Counted from the first letter of the stretch, positions 1 to 9,370 are shown. The stretch: 32,026 nt of DNA from Candidatus Nocardiopsis merdipullorum (GCA_019115445.1 DXDP01000136.1:1-32026), one strand, 5' to 3'. The notes: generated from the sequence alone by a model not told the origin. Translations and numbers: made by a program.

Positions 1-2
1 CT

Positions 3-1088
3 TCCCTGTACTCGCGTAGCGTGCGGGACCGGCGTACCTGGGACATCGCCCGTTCGTGGGCGTTGGGTCGGACGACGGAGATGTTGCCCGGTGTCCTGTC
101 CGCTCTCATGGTCCCGGTGGCGGCCATGGCGGTGTTGACCGTCCACGCGATGCTCACCGGCGCTCTGGAGGCCGGTCCGTCCCCCGCGGCCGGTGCCGTG
201 ACCGGTGGTCTGCAAGGCATCGCCCAGGGGGCCGTGTCGGTCCTGACCCGGCTCGGTTCTTTGCTGAGCGGGGTCGCCCTGGTGGTGTTGGCCTGGATCG
301 GCCGTAGCGCCTACCGTGACCGACCCACCCGTAACGCAGTGGGCGTTCTGTGGGACATCGGGACGTTCTGGCCGCGCGTGGCACATCCTTTGGCCCCGCC
401 CTCCTACGCCGAGCGGGCCGTGCCCCAGTTGACCGCGCGTGTGGCGCACATGGCGGGCGAGGACACCAGAGTGGTGTTGTCCGGGCATTCCCAAGGTTCT
501 GTGCTGGCCGCAGCCACGGTGTGGCAGTTGCCCACCGATTGCAGGGACCGGGTCCTGCTCCTCACCCACGGTTCGCCGTTGGACCGCCTCTACTCGCGTT
601 ACTTCCCTGCTTACTTCGGGCCGGAGCCGTTCGCCGATCTGCGCCGGCGTGTGAAGGAGTGGAGCAACCTGTGGCGGACCAGCGACGCGATCGCCGGGCA
701 GGTGTACATGCGCGACGATTCCGCGCCGGACGGTCTTCTACCGGTCGATCCGGGGCATCCTCTGCCCGACCCGAGTTCCTACGACGCACCTCCCGGGGAG
801 GCCCGCAGGCCGAAGGTCCTGGGGCACTCCTACTACACCTACGACCCGGCGTACGCGGAATCTTTGTGGACCGTGCTGTTTGCCGAAAACATCGGCAAGC
901 ACGGTGAACGGAAGACCGCCGCGCCCGCAGGGTCGAGACAGGAGGAACTACCAGGGCCCATAAGGACCGTCGTTGCTCCCGTTACCGGCACCCTTGACCG
1001 CAGGGCGCACGTCGAGAAGGTAGATGAGGATCACGACCAGGCACATGACGATGAGCACGCCTCTGCCGGTGAACACCGCGATCCCTGA
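3..1088 (+). CDS. Membrane-associated alpha/beta-hydrolase-like protein, 5' truncated by window edge
   Basis: Open frame runs from the window edge with no stop before the GTG at 21; two hydrophobic segments; nucleophile-elbow motif VVLSGHSQGSVLAA. Confidence 0.65.
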   Translation, partial: SLYSRSVRDRRTWDIARSWALGRTTEMLPGVLSALMVPVAAMAVLTVHAMLTGALEAGPSPAAGAVTGGLQGIAQGAVSVLTRLGSLLSGVALVVLAWIGRSAYRDRPTRNAVGVLWDIGTFWPRVAHPLAPPSYAERAVPQLTARVAHMAGEDTRVVLSGHSQGSVLAAATVWQLPTDCRDRVLLLTHGSPLDRLYSRYFPAYFGPEPFADLRRRVKEWSNLWRTSDAIAGQVYMRDDSAPDGLLPVDPGHPLPDPSSYDAPPGEARRPKVLGHSYYTYDPAYAESLWTVLFAENIGKHGERKTAAPAGSRQEELPGPIRTVVAPVTGTLDRRAHVEKVDEDHDQAHDDEHASAGEHRDP

Positions 1089-1292
1089 CAGCCCGGTCGC
1101 CACGCCGGTGAGGATGACCCACAACTTCTTGGTCTGCTTGTCCATCAGTTCGAACGCGGAAGCCGGCGTACGTACCGCCTCGACCAACGCGTACAGGCCG
1201 GCCACGAAAGTGACCAAGTAGATGAGCATCCAGATCAAAAAGATCACACTCCCGAGCGCGTGGTGGGCGGGGGACTTCCGCCCGCTCTCCAC
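948..1292 (-). CDS. DUF2516-like small membrane protein
   Basis: 114 aa with three hydrophobic segments (FLIWMLIYLVTFVAGLYALVEAV..., LWVILTGVATGLSG, GVLIVMCLVVILIYLLDVRP). Confidence 0.7.
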   Translation of the reverse strand: MESGRKSPAHHALGSVIFLIWMLIYLVTFVAGLYALVEAVRTPASAFELMDKQTKKLWVILTGVATGLSGIAVFTGRGVLIVMCLVVILIYLLDVRPAVKGAGNGSNDGPYGPW

Positions 1293-1360
1293 GATAAACG
1301 CATGGGAGGTGACAAACGTGCCCGAAGGAAGCGGCGGTCACGTATTTTGTGACATCGACC

Positions 1361-2302
1361 TCACAGCGGAATGTGCCAAAGGCAGATCACCGAGGCCAGG
1401 AGAAAAGCAGACGAACCCATGATGAAGGCGCCTGCGTGATAGGAGAGTTCGTCGGGGCGCAGAAGACGGTCGACCCGATGCATCACTCCACCTTGTGCTG
1501 CGGCGATCACGGCCATCGCGCCCTCGGGCACCGGTGCGGGTCCGGCCGCACCGAAACGCAGCAACGCGGTGGCCAGTTCACGCGGGGAACTCGTACGACG
1601 TGCCTGGTCGTCGGCGCACATCTCGATGAGCAGCGCGACGGTCTCGTAGTAGGTGTTGATCAACCGTACGCGCGGGAAGGCACGTTTGAGGGAGGAGAAC
1701 GGCAACAGCACCAAGTCGTGTCGTTGACGTAGGTGCGCCTGTTCGTGGGCCAGGACCGCGGCCAGTTCCCGTTCGTCCAACACTTCCAGGGCCCCTGCGC
1801 TGATCACGACCTGCGAACGCAAAATCCCGGGCAGACAGTAGGCAGCGGCCACCGGGTGATCGACCACCCGGGCCCCGGGTACATCGGGGTGTTCGCTGGC
1901 CACCAACTCCAAAAGATCGTGGTGGCGTCGGCGGACCCGTACAACCTGCACGAACGAGGAGATCAGTCCATAAAGGAGCACAAGGGTCAGGGTCACGGCC
2001 AGGATCACCGCCACGATGTGGCTGATCCCCTCGGGCCCTTGGGACAACTCGGCCAGGAACAGCCGACCGGAGAAAAGGTCGGCGGCCAACGCCAACGAGC
2101 CGCTCGCGGCACCCAGCTGGTAGGAGGACAGTCCGAAGGACAACAGGGTTCCGATGGTGGACACGCCCCAGGCCAATCCCAGCGCCTGCCATGCGATGAC
2201 GGCAGTGTAGGGCCCCCGGAACGGCCACGAAGCCTTGTGCAGAAGCTGCATGGCCACCAGACAGCCAACCGATACGAGGGAGAGGAGGGCTGCACTGACC
2301 AT
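1361..2302 (-). CDS. M56/BlaR1-like membrane metalloprotease
   Basis: Zinc protease motif AAVLAHEQAHLRQRHD with flanking TM helices; directly downstream of a BlaI-like repressor. Confidence 0.85.
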   Translation of the reverse strand: MVSAALLSLVSVGCLVAMQLLHKASWPFRGPYTAVIAWQALGLAWGVSTIGTLLSFGLSSYQLGAASGSLALAADLFSGRLFLAELSQGPEGISHIVAVILAVTLTLVLLYGLISSFVQVVRVRRRHHDLLELVASEHPDVPGARVVDHPVAAAYCLPGILRSQVVISAGALEVLDERELAAVLAHEQAHLRQRHDLVLLPFSSLKRAFPRVRLINTYYETVALLIEMCADDQARRTSSPRELATALLRFGAAGPAPVPEGAMAVIAAAQGGVMHRVDRLLRPDELSYHAGAFIMGSSAFLLASVICLWHIPL

Positions 2303-2307
2303 TCGGA

Positions 2308-2670
2308 CTAGTCCTTTGGCTGCTCGATTTCCGCGAGTGCGCGCCGAAGCGCTTCAGCCTCCTGGCCGTCCATGGATTGGACGAAGGCGGCCAGGGCTGC
2401 GTCACGGTCTCCCGTCTGCCCCAGCGCGTCGAACATCAACTCGGACACATACGCCTCGCGGCTGGCTGCCGGACGGTACCGCCACGCACGCCCGTCACGT
2501 GCTCGAGCGACAACCTTTTTCTTGGCGAGACGGTCGAGCACGGTCATGACGGTTGTATGCGCCAGGTCACGCTCGGCAAGTGCCTTGCCCACCTCGCGAA
2601 CCGTCATCGGTTCTTTCCGTGCCCACAGTACATCCATCACCGCGCGTTCGAGTTCGCCGAGCCGATTCAT
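2308..2670 (-). CDS. BlaI/MecI/CopY-family transcriptional repressor
   Basis: MNRLGELERAVMDVLWARKEPMTVREVGKALAERDLAHTTVMTVLDRLAKKKVVAR is the typical BlaI winged helix. Confidence 0.9.
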   Translation of the reverse strand: MNRLGELERAVMDVLWARKEPMTVREVGKALAERDLAHTTVMTVLDRLAKKKVVARARDGRAWRYRPAASREAYVSELMFDALGQTGDRDAALAAFVQSMDGQEAEALRRALAEIEQPKD

Positions 2671-2840
2671 GCGTCCAAGTTTACCGGGTGTCGTACGACC
2701 CGGCGTAGTACCCCCTGTGTTAGAGCTGCTTCACCTTTGGGCAAGGGTGTTCACATGCCCGGACGGGGCCCGAGGTTCTGTGCGTACGGACGGGTTTTGC
2801 CGCAGGCGTCTTGCCCCGTCCCCTCGGGTACAGAGAGGGC

Positions 2841-3371
2841 ATGGGCAACGAAGACCACACAGGCATCACCTTGATTCAGGGCGACATCACCGGGCAGTCC
2901 GTGGACGCGGTCGTCAACGCGGCCAACAGTTCTCTCCTGGGCGGCGGAGGTGTGGACGGGGCGATCCATCGGAAGGGCGGCCCGAAGATTCTCGAGGAAT
3001 GTCGGGAGTTGCGCGCCTCTCGGTACGAAGAGGGACTTCCGGCCGGGCAGGCGGTGGCCACCACCGCGGGTGACCTTCCCGCGCGTTGGGTGATTCACAC
3101 CGTCGGACCGGTGTACAGCACCTCCGAGGACCGCAGCGGCATCCTGTCGTCGTGTTTCACCGAGTCGTTGCGTGTGGCCGGGGAACTGGGGGCCGGGTCC
3201 GTGGCCTTCCCCGCGATCTCCACTGGTGTGTATCGGTGGCCTCTGGACGATGCCGCACGCATCGCCGCCCAAGCGGTCATGAACTCGTCCGCACAAGTGC
3301 CGGACATCCGTTTCGTACTTTTCGACGAGCGTGCTCTGTCGGCCTTCCAGAAGGCCTTCGACACCGCTTGA
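2841..3371 (+). CDS. Macro-domain protein, O-acetyl-ADP-ribose deacetylase-like
   Basis: ITLIQGDITGQSVDAVVNAANSSLLGGGGVDGAIHRKGG and AFPAISTGVYRWPLDDAA; start trimmed to the ATG at 2841. Confidence 0.9.
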   Translation: MGNEDHTGITLIQGDITGQSVDAVVNAANSSLLGGGGVDGAIHRKGGPKILEECRELRASRYEEGLPAGQAVATTAGDLPARWVIHTVGPVYSTSEDRSGILSSCFTESLRVAGELGAGSVAFPAISTGVYRWPLDDAARIAAQAVMNSSAQVPDIRFVLFDERALSAFQKAFDTA

Positions 3372-3560
3372 TCAGTAACCACGGTCAAGGGTGAACCCTT
3401 CCGATCGGCCCCACTGCGGGCCATCGGTGGGGTATGACGGTCGTCACCCTCGGCTCTCGTGGCGGGCACGACCCCACACCCCTGGAAACACGCTTTTTCC
3501 GACGTCACAGACTTTCTGGTCTGCGGGAGGAACCCCCGTCGTGATCACTCCGATATCGAG

Positions 3561-3584
3561 GTCGGGCCCCTCGAGCGGCCCGAC
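3561..3584. repeat. Inverted repeat upstream of mshA (GTCGGGCC-8 nt-GGCCCGAC)
   Basis: Perfect 8-bp stem read directly from the sequence. Confidence 0.5.
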
Positions 3585-3652
3585 CGGGAACAGTGTGTAC
3601 CTTCGTCGCTGTTGGCAACAGCGGTGACACACACGATCGGAAGGGGCCCCCG

Positions 3653-4951
3653 GTGGATGGAATCGTTCCCTGCGAAGAACTGGCGACGCCCCCTTCTCGT
3701 GTTGCGACCGTCAGTCTGCACACCTCTCCACTCGACCAGCCCGGTACCGGTGACGCCGGTGGGCTCAATGTCTACGTGGTGGAGGTCGCCCGGCGCATGG
3801 CCGAGCGGAACGTGGCCGTGGACGTGTTCACCCGGGCCACCAGCCCGGACCTGCCCCCGGTCGTCGAACTCGTCCCCGGCGTGAACGTCCATCACGTTCC
3901 GGCGGGCCCCTACGGCCTCTTGGACAAGGACATCCTCCCCGAGTACCTGTGTCCGTTCCTCTTCGGAATGTTGCGTACCGAAGCACAGGGCCGACCGAAC
4001 CACTACGACCTCGTCCACGGCCATTACTGGTTGTCCGGAAGTGCGGGTGTGGTCGCTGCCCGCCGGTGGGGCGTGCCCTTCGTCCAGAGCATGCACACCA
4101 TGGCCCGCGTCAAGAACGCCGCGCTGGCCGAGGGTGACTCTCCCGAACCCGAACTCCGCGTACGGGGCGAGGATCAACTGGTCCGCCAGGCCGACCGACT
4201 CATCGCCAACACCGACCACGAGGCACACCAGCTCAGAAAGCACTACGGGGCCTGTGAGAACCGGATCAGCACCATCCCGCCCGGTGTCGACCTGGAGAAC
4301 TTCACACCCGGTGATCGACGGGCCGCGCTGAAACGTATCGGCCTGCGGGAGGACACCGAACTCCTCCTGTTCGTCGGTCGCGTGCAACGACTCAAAGCTC
4401 CCGACGTACTCATTCGTGCCACCGCCGAGTTGCTCGAACGCGACCCCTCGCTACGTTCACGGCTCGTCGTGGGCGTGGTCGGCGGCTTGTCCGGGGGTGG
4501 GATGCACGAACCCGGCATGCTCACAGATCTCGCCCGCTCTCTGGGGGTGGCCGACATCGTACGCCTCGAGCCGCCGCAGTCCCGCGAACGGCTCGCCGAC
4601 CACTACCGGGCTGCAACGGCGACGGTGGTCCCCTCGTACTCGGAATCCTTCGGCCTGGTGGCTGTGGAGTCACAGGCCTGTGGAACACCCGTGGTGGCCG
4701 CCCACGTGGGTGGGCTGAGCACCGCGGTGAACAACGGTGTGTCCGGCATCCTGGTGGAAGGTCACAACCCGGTGGACTACGCCGCAGAACTGCACCGACT
4801 GATCACCGAACCCTCCTGGCGCGCGAAGTTGGCGCGGGAAGCACCCCGTCACGCCTCGACACTGAACTGGTCACGCACCGTCGACGAATTGTTGGCCGTG
4901 TACAGCGAGAGCATCACCCCCCGGTCCTTGGCGTTGGCGGCATGTCGTTGA
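3653..4951 (+). CDS. mshA: D-inositol-3-phosphate glycosyltransferase (mycothiol biosynthesis)
   Basis: GT4 protein with VATVSLHTSPLDQPGTGDAGGLNVYVVEVARRMAERNV, FVGRVQRLKAPDVLI and SESFGLVAVESQACGTPVVAA; likely GTG start at 3653. Confidence 0.92.
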   Translation: MDGIVPCEELATPPSRVATVSLHTSPLDQPGTGDAGGLNVYVVEVARRMAERNVAVDVFTRATSPDLPPVVELVPGVNVHHVPAGPYGLLDKDILPEYLCPFLFGMLRTEAQGRPNHYDLVHGHYWLSGSAGVVAARRWGVPFVQSMHTMARVKNAALAEGDSPEPELRVRGEDQLVRQADRLIANTDHEAHQLRKHYGACENRISTIPPGVDLENFTPGDRRAALKRIGLREDTELLLFVGRVQRLKAPDVLIRATAELLERDPSLRSRLVVGVVGGLSGGGMHEPGMLTDLARSLGVADIVRLEPPQSRERLADHYRAATATVVPSYSESFGLVAVESQACGTPVVAAHVGGLSTAVNNGVSGILVEGHNPVDYAAELHRLITEPSWRAKLAREAPRHASTLNWSRTVDELLAVYSESITPRSLALAACR

Positions 4952-4973
4952 GGAAGGAGAAAGGAGAAACGAG

Positions 4974-5501
4974 GTGACCGCGAACACGGCCCGTGAGAGC
5001 GCGACCGAGGCGATCATCACGGCTTTGACCCAGGCCGAACTGGAGTACGAGTGTCCGAGGGAAGGGTCCTTCCTGATCACTCTTCCGGGCAGAGCCAAAC
5101 TCAGGACTCTTGTGTGGTTGGAGGCAGGGCCGCACAGTCTCACCCTGACCTCGTTCTTCTGCCGCCGACCCGACGAGAACCACGCCGAGTTCTACCGCCG
5201 GCTCACGCAACTCAACAGCGACATGTTCGGTATGGCTTTCAGCTCGGACGAGGTCGGTGATGTGTACCTACGCGGTCGGCTTCCCCTGTCGGGGGTCACC
5301 CCGGAGGAGATCGACCGGCTTCTCGGCTGCGTGCTCACCTACTCCGACGAGAACTTCAACGCCGCCCTGGAGCGCGGTTTCGCCTCGGCGATCCGCAAGG
5401 AATGGCAGTGGCGCACCTCGCGTGGACACGACACCAGGAACCTGCGTGCGTTCACCCACCTCATGACGCCCGAGACCGAACGGGCACAGTCGGATGGCTA
5501 G
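4974..5501 (+). CDS. YbjN-domain protein
   Basis: 175 aa following msh[65 protein letters not shown] resembles YbjN/TY3S-chaperone-like proteins. Confidence 0.8.
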   Translation: MTANTARESATEAIITALTQAELEYECPREGSFLITLPGRAKLRTLVWLEAGPHSLTLTSFFCRRPDENHAEFYRRLTQLNSDMFGMAFSSDEVGDVYLRGRLPLSGVTPEEIDRLLGCVLTYSDENFNAALERGFASAIRKEWQWRTSRGHDTRNLRAFTHLMTPETERAQSDG

Positions 5502-5511
5502 GCTTGTGCGT

Positions 5512-6258
5512 ATGGGAACTCTGGTACTACTGCGACACGGCGAGAGTGTCTGGAACTCGAAGGGACTGTTCACCGGCTGGGTGGACGTCGACCTCTCCGC
5601 GGCCGGTGAGGAGGAAGCCCGAAGAGGCGGTGAACTGCTGAAAGAGGAGGGCCTGACCCCGGACGTCTTGCACACCTCCCTGCTCAAGCGCGCCATCCGC
5701 ACCGCAAATCTCGCGCTGGAGGCCGCCGACCTGCTCTGGCTTCCGGTCGAGCGCTCCTGGCGGCTGAACGAGCGCCACTACGGTGCTCTGCAAGGCAAGG
5801 ACAAGGCACAAACCCGCGAGGAATACGGCGAAGAGCAGTTCATGATCTGGCGCCGCTCCTACGACACCCCACCGCCGCCCCTGGCCGACGACGCCCCGTA
5901 CTCCCAGGCCGATGATCCCCGTTACACGCAGCTGCCACCAGAGCTGTTGCCGCGCACCGAATGCCTCAAGGACGTGCTCGATCGTGCCCTGCCGTACTGG
6001 TACGACCACATCGTCCCGGAGCTCGCCGACGGAAAGACGGTGCTTGTCACCGCGCACGGCAACTCGTTGCGTGCCCTGGTCAAGCACCTGGACGGTGTCG
6101 GCGACGAGGACATCGCCGGGCTGAACATCCCCACCGGTATCCCCCTGGTGTACGAATTCGACGACAACCTTCGGCCGACCACCCCGGGTGGGAAATATCT
6201 CGACCCGAAGGCCGCCGAGGCCGCCATCCAGGCCGTCGCGGCCCAGGGCAAGAAGTAA
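5512..6258 (+). CDS. gpmA: 2,3-bisphosphoglycerate-dependent phosphoglycerate mutase
   Basis: [34 protein letters not shown] and [20 protein letters not shown] at 5512 preferred. Confidence 0.95.
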   Translation: MGTLVLLRHGESVWNSKGLFTGWVDVDLSAAGEEEARRGGELLKEEGLTPDVLHTSLLKRAIRTANLALEAADLLWLPVERSWRLNERHYGALQGKDKAQTREEYGEEQFMIWRRSYDTPPPPLADDAPYSQADDPRYTQLPPELLPRTECLKDVLDRALPYWYDHIVPELADGKTVLVTAHGNSLRALVKHLDGVGDEDIAGLNIPTGIPLVYEFDDNLRPTTPGGKYLDPKAAEAAIQAVAAQGKK

Positions 6259-6394
6259 GCGGAAAAAGGCTTCCCTCACCGGGCCCGTCGCATGTCGGCG
6301 GGCCCTTGGTCCAGGTCGGGGGTGGATGTCGGGCTCGAAGTCCCCACAGCATCCTGTTGATCACCGTTGTCCATCGAAGAACCGGCCCTGGTGA

Positions 6395-7255
6395 TCAACC
6401 CGTCGAAAGCCCCACGAGGAGCAGCACCGTCCCTGCTGTCGCGCAGACGACGAAAACCGTGGGCACCAGCATCTTCGTACGTCGGGCCGGGGGGTACACC
6501 GGTTGGGCGTCCACACCGTGTTCGATGGTGAGAGGACCGTCCTCGGGAGCGGCCACGACCATTCGCCCGTTCCGTTTCCGCAGGACCCCGCTCACCCGGA
6601 GGCGGCTTCCCGGACGGATGACCCACTCTCGGTACTCGAATTCGATGGTCTCCCCTCGGAAGACCCCGGATATACGCCCTCGCACTCGTGGGAGCAGGTC
6701 GTCCACCACCTGCGCAGAACCAGGTTGGGGAGGACCCACCAGGCGTTTGAGGCACAGCTCGGCGTCGACGGGTTCGGTACCGGCGGGGTCCACGTGGATC
6801 TGGCCCCCGTCGTCGGTGCGCCCTTCGGTGGTCAGGCCGAACAGTTCCTCCGCCCTGTGGTCGGCGATGGTGTCGCAGGCTCGCTCACGCACCTCGGTGT
6901 CACCATCGCCTCGGTTCAGCGGCCGGTAGTGGCGCAGCACTTCGTGTCCGTGCCAGACACATTCGACCTCGGCCAGCCCGGACCTGAGGGGCCCTTCCGG
7001 CCCCGGTACGGCTGTGCCGACCAGGGTCACCGGCCTGCCTTCTCCTGCACGCAGTGTCGATGGACCCAGGAGGGTAGGACTTCGCTGATACAGCCGGCGA
7101 CGCAGGGTGATGACAGTCAGTGGCAGAAGTACCATCGCCACGACGAGCAGCACCGAACCGATCACCAGTAACACAGGTCGCCCCTTCGGATGCGTCGGAG
7201 GTCGTACGGCGGCGATGAGCTTTTCACCCCTTGGCCACACCGCTTCCGTTGACAA
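6395..7255 (-). CDS. GIDE-like (E3 ubiquitin-ligase-fold) membrane protein
   Basis: N-terminal TM, central GIDE-like region (GLAEVECVWHGHEVLRHYR), C-terminal TM (MLVPTVFVVCATAGTVLLLVGLSTG). Confidence 0.6.
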   Translation of the reverse strand: MSTEAVWPRGEKLIAAVRPPTHPKGRPVLLVIGSVLLVVAMVLLPLTVITLRRRLYQRSPTLLGPSTLRAGEGRPVTLVGTAVPGPEGPLRSGLAEVECVWHGHEVLRHYRPLNRGDGDTEVRERACDTIADHRAEELFGLTTEGRTDDGGQIHVDPAGTEPVDAELCLKRLVGPPQPGSAQVVDDLLPRVRGRISGVFRGETIEFEYREWVIRPGSRLRVSGVLRKRNGRMVVAAPEDGPLTIEHGVDAQPVYPPARRTKMLVPTVFVVCATAGTVLLLVGLSTG

Positions 7256-7372
7256 TCTTTACCAGTTCTTCGGAAATGCGAAGCCGGTCGGGCATGCTCG
7301 GACGGTGGTTCTCGTCGCAACCGTGCCCGCACGGTCACCGGCATCGTCCGAGCGCCACTAGGCTCGTGGGTC

Positions 7373-7936
7373 ATGGACGCTGAGGTACACCCCGATCTGG
7401 CGAAACTGTCCTTCCTGATCGGCCGATGGGAGGGCGTCGGTGTTGCCGGCTACGCCGAAGAAGAAGAGTTCCAGTTCGGGCAGAAGGTCGTGTTCTCCAC
7501 CCGGGAGGGGCTGCCCTACCTGGATTACAGCAGTAAGGCCTGGCGGTTGAACCCCGATGGCACGCTCGGCGAACTCATCACCGAGGAATCTGGTTACTGG
7601 CGTGCCCTTTCGAAGGAGGACACCGCCCAGTACGCCAAGGACGACGAGAAGAACATCGTCCACGTCGAGGTCCTCATTTCCCACAACGAGGGCTTCATCG
7701 AGTCGTATCTGGGCAACGTTTTCGCCAACCGTGTGGAGATGGCCACCAATGCGGTCATGCACACCATCACGGGCCTGGAGGTGACCGCTTCGCACCGCCT
7801 GTACGGCCTGTTCGGTGATGATCGGGAGACTTTGGGTTATGCCTGGGATCTGGCTGCCCGCGGCCACGATCTGCGTTCCTACATGTCCGCCCAGCTCAAG
7901 CAGGTCGGCGGGGGAAATGCCAAGAGCGGCACCTAG
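7373..7936 (+). CDS. Nitrobindin / FABP-family heme-binding beta-barrel protein
   Basis: HPDLAKLSFLIGRWEGVGVAGY...EEFQFGQKVVFSTREGLPYLDYSSKAWRL is the nitrobindin signature. Confidence 0.9.
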   Translation: MDAEVHPDLAKLSFLIGRWEGVGVAGYAEEEEFQFGQKVVFSTREGLPYLDYSSKAWRLNPDGTLGELITEESGYWRALSKEDTAQYAKDDEKNIVHVEVLISHNEGFIESYLGNVFANRVEMATNAVMHTITGLEVTASHRLYGLFGDDRETLGYAWDLAARGHDLRSYMSAQLKQVGGGNAKSGT

Positions 7937-8038
7937 TTCGCAGTTCGGTGAGGTCGGTGATCCGATCCATCAGGGGGTCTCGGGCTCCGTGTGGGGCTCG
8001 AGTCCTCCCCCGGAAAAGGGGCAGACCCCAGGCTCTCT

Positions 8039-8052
8039 CCCTCCGCGGAGGG
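8039..8052. repeat. 14-bp perfect palindrome CCCTCCGCGGAGGG
   Basis: Seen directly in the nitrobindin-ygfZ intergenic region. Confidence 0.6.
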
Positions 8053-8140
8053 GCCGGTCGGACGAGTTCCGGCAGCCCGGGGTCCGGGTGTCCGTCTGGT
8101 ATTCGCGTCGGGCTCAGCCGCGCGAACGCATGGCGTCGCC

Positions 8141-8179
8141 CTAGCGGACGGCCACCTCGCAAGTCCTGAGATCACTCAT
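8141..8179 (-). CDS. Candidate 12-aa small ORF (MSDLRTCEVAVR) behind a near-perfect Shine-Dalgarno
   Basis: Minus strand reads AAAGGAGGTGG (8188-8198), TCCAGAAG, then ATG AGT GAT CTC AGG ACT TGC GAG GTG GCC GTC CGC TAG. Confidence 0.45.
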   Translation of the reverse strand: MSDLRTCEVAVR

Positions 8180-8317
8180 CTTCTGGACCACCTCCTTTCC
8201 TGCGTGCCCCTGACAGTACGCCCCGGGGAACACGTGGGGCAAATGTTTTTCTCTCGACGAAATGGCAGTTCAGCACCGTACTCTCGACCGGTTTCCGGGG
8301 CGGCTAGTCTCGGGAGT

Positions 8318-9340
8318 ATGACTTCGCCGCTGTTGATCACACCGGGTGCCGTGACCGCCGAGTCGACCGACAATGGAGTGGCCGCCCACTACGGGAACCC
8401 TGCTCACGAAGGTCGAGCCATCGACCGTTCCAGTGCGTGGGTGGACCGGAGCAACCGAGGGGTTGTGCGGGTGAGCGGCCCTGATCGTCTTGGTTGGTTG
8501 GACGACCTGACCAGCCAACTCACCAAGGATCTGGCCCCCGGCACCGCCACCGAATCACTCATTTTGGACACCAGGGGGCATCTCCGACATCACCTGTCCT
8601 TGGTCGACGACGGTGAGGCCGTGTGGATCCACACCGAGCCCGGCGACGGCCCCGCGCTGGCCGCGTTCTTGGACTCGATGCGTTTCATGCTGCGGGTGGA
8701 AGTCACCGACCTCAGCGAGGAACGCGCGATCCTGACCGTGCTCGGCCCGGACCGGGACAAGGTCGTGGCCGCCCTGGACCTCGACGACGTGCCCGTACGG
8801 GCAGCAGAGAGCGAGACCGACCTGTTCCTGCCCGTGGACCGTCTGGTGTCGACCGCGGAGGCGCTGACCGAGGCCGGTACTCGTCCCGCCGGAATGTGGG
8901 CATACGAGGCACACCGGATCTCCGAGCACCGAGTGCGTCCGGGGCTGGACACCGATGAACGTACGATTCCGCACGAGGTCGACTGGGTCGGCCGCGCCGT
9001 CTACCTGGACAAGGGGTGCTACCCGGGGCAGGAGACGGTCGCACGTGTGCACAACCTGGGACGCCCACCGCGTCGTCTGGTCATGCTGCACCTGGACGGT
9101 ACCGCCGAGCGTCTTCCCGAGATCGGTGCCGACATCGAGCTGGGTGAACGCAGGATCGGCCGTGTCGGCAGCTCGGCCCGGCACCACGAGCTCGGCCCGA
9201 TCGCCCTGGGCGTGGTCAGGCGTAACTCTCCCACCGACACCGACCTGGTCGTCGACGGTATCGCCGCCGGTCAAGAGGTTGTGGTGGATCCCGACACGGG
9301 GGCCAACGCGCAGATCGACCTGCGCCGCCGTCCTCGATAG
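8318..9340 (+). CDS. ygfZ: Folate-binding YgfZ/GcvT-like Fe-S cluster protein
   Basis: YgfZ signature KGCYPGQETVARVHNLGRPPRRLV; ATG at 8318. Confidence 0.9.
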   Translation: MTSPLLITPGAVTAESTDNGVAAHYGNPAHEGRAIDRSSAWVDRSNRGVVRVSGPDRLGWLDDLTSQLTKDLAPGTATESLILDTRGHLRHHLSLVDDGEAVWIHTEPGDGPALAAFLDSMRFMLRVEVTDLSEERAILTVLGPDRDKVVAALDLDDVPVRAAESETDLFLPVDRLVSTAEALTEAGTRPAGMWAYEAHRISEHRVRPGLDTDERTIPHEVDWVGRAVYLDKGCYPGQETVARVHNLGRPPRRLVMLHLDGTAERLPEIGADIELGERRIGRVGSSARHHELGPIALGVVRRNSPTDTDLVVDGIAAGQEVVVDPDTGANAQIDLRRRPR

Positions 9341-9370
9341 TGCCGCACCGGGTGACGACTGCCTCCTTTG

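Noticed and set aside
7896-8162. 88-aa minus-strand ORF between nitrobindin and ygfZ
   Set aside because: Arg/Pro-rich random-looking sequence overlapping the nitrobindin 3' end; the SD-linked 12-codon ORF in another frame is better supported.
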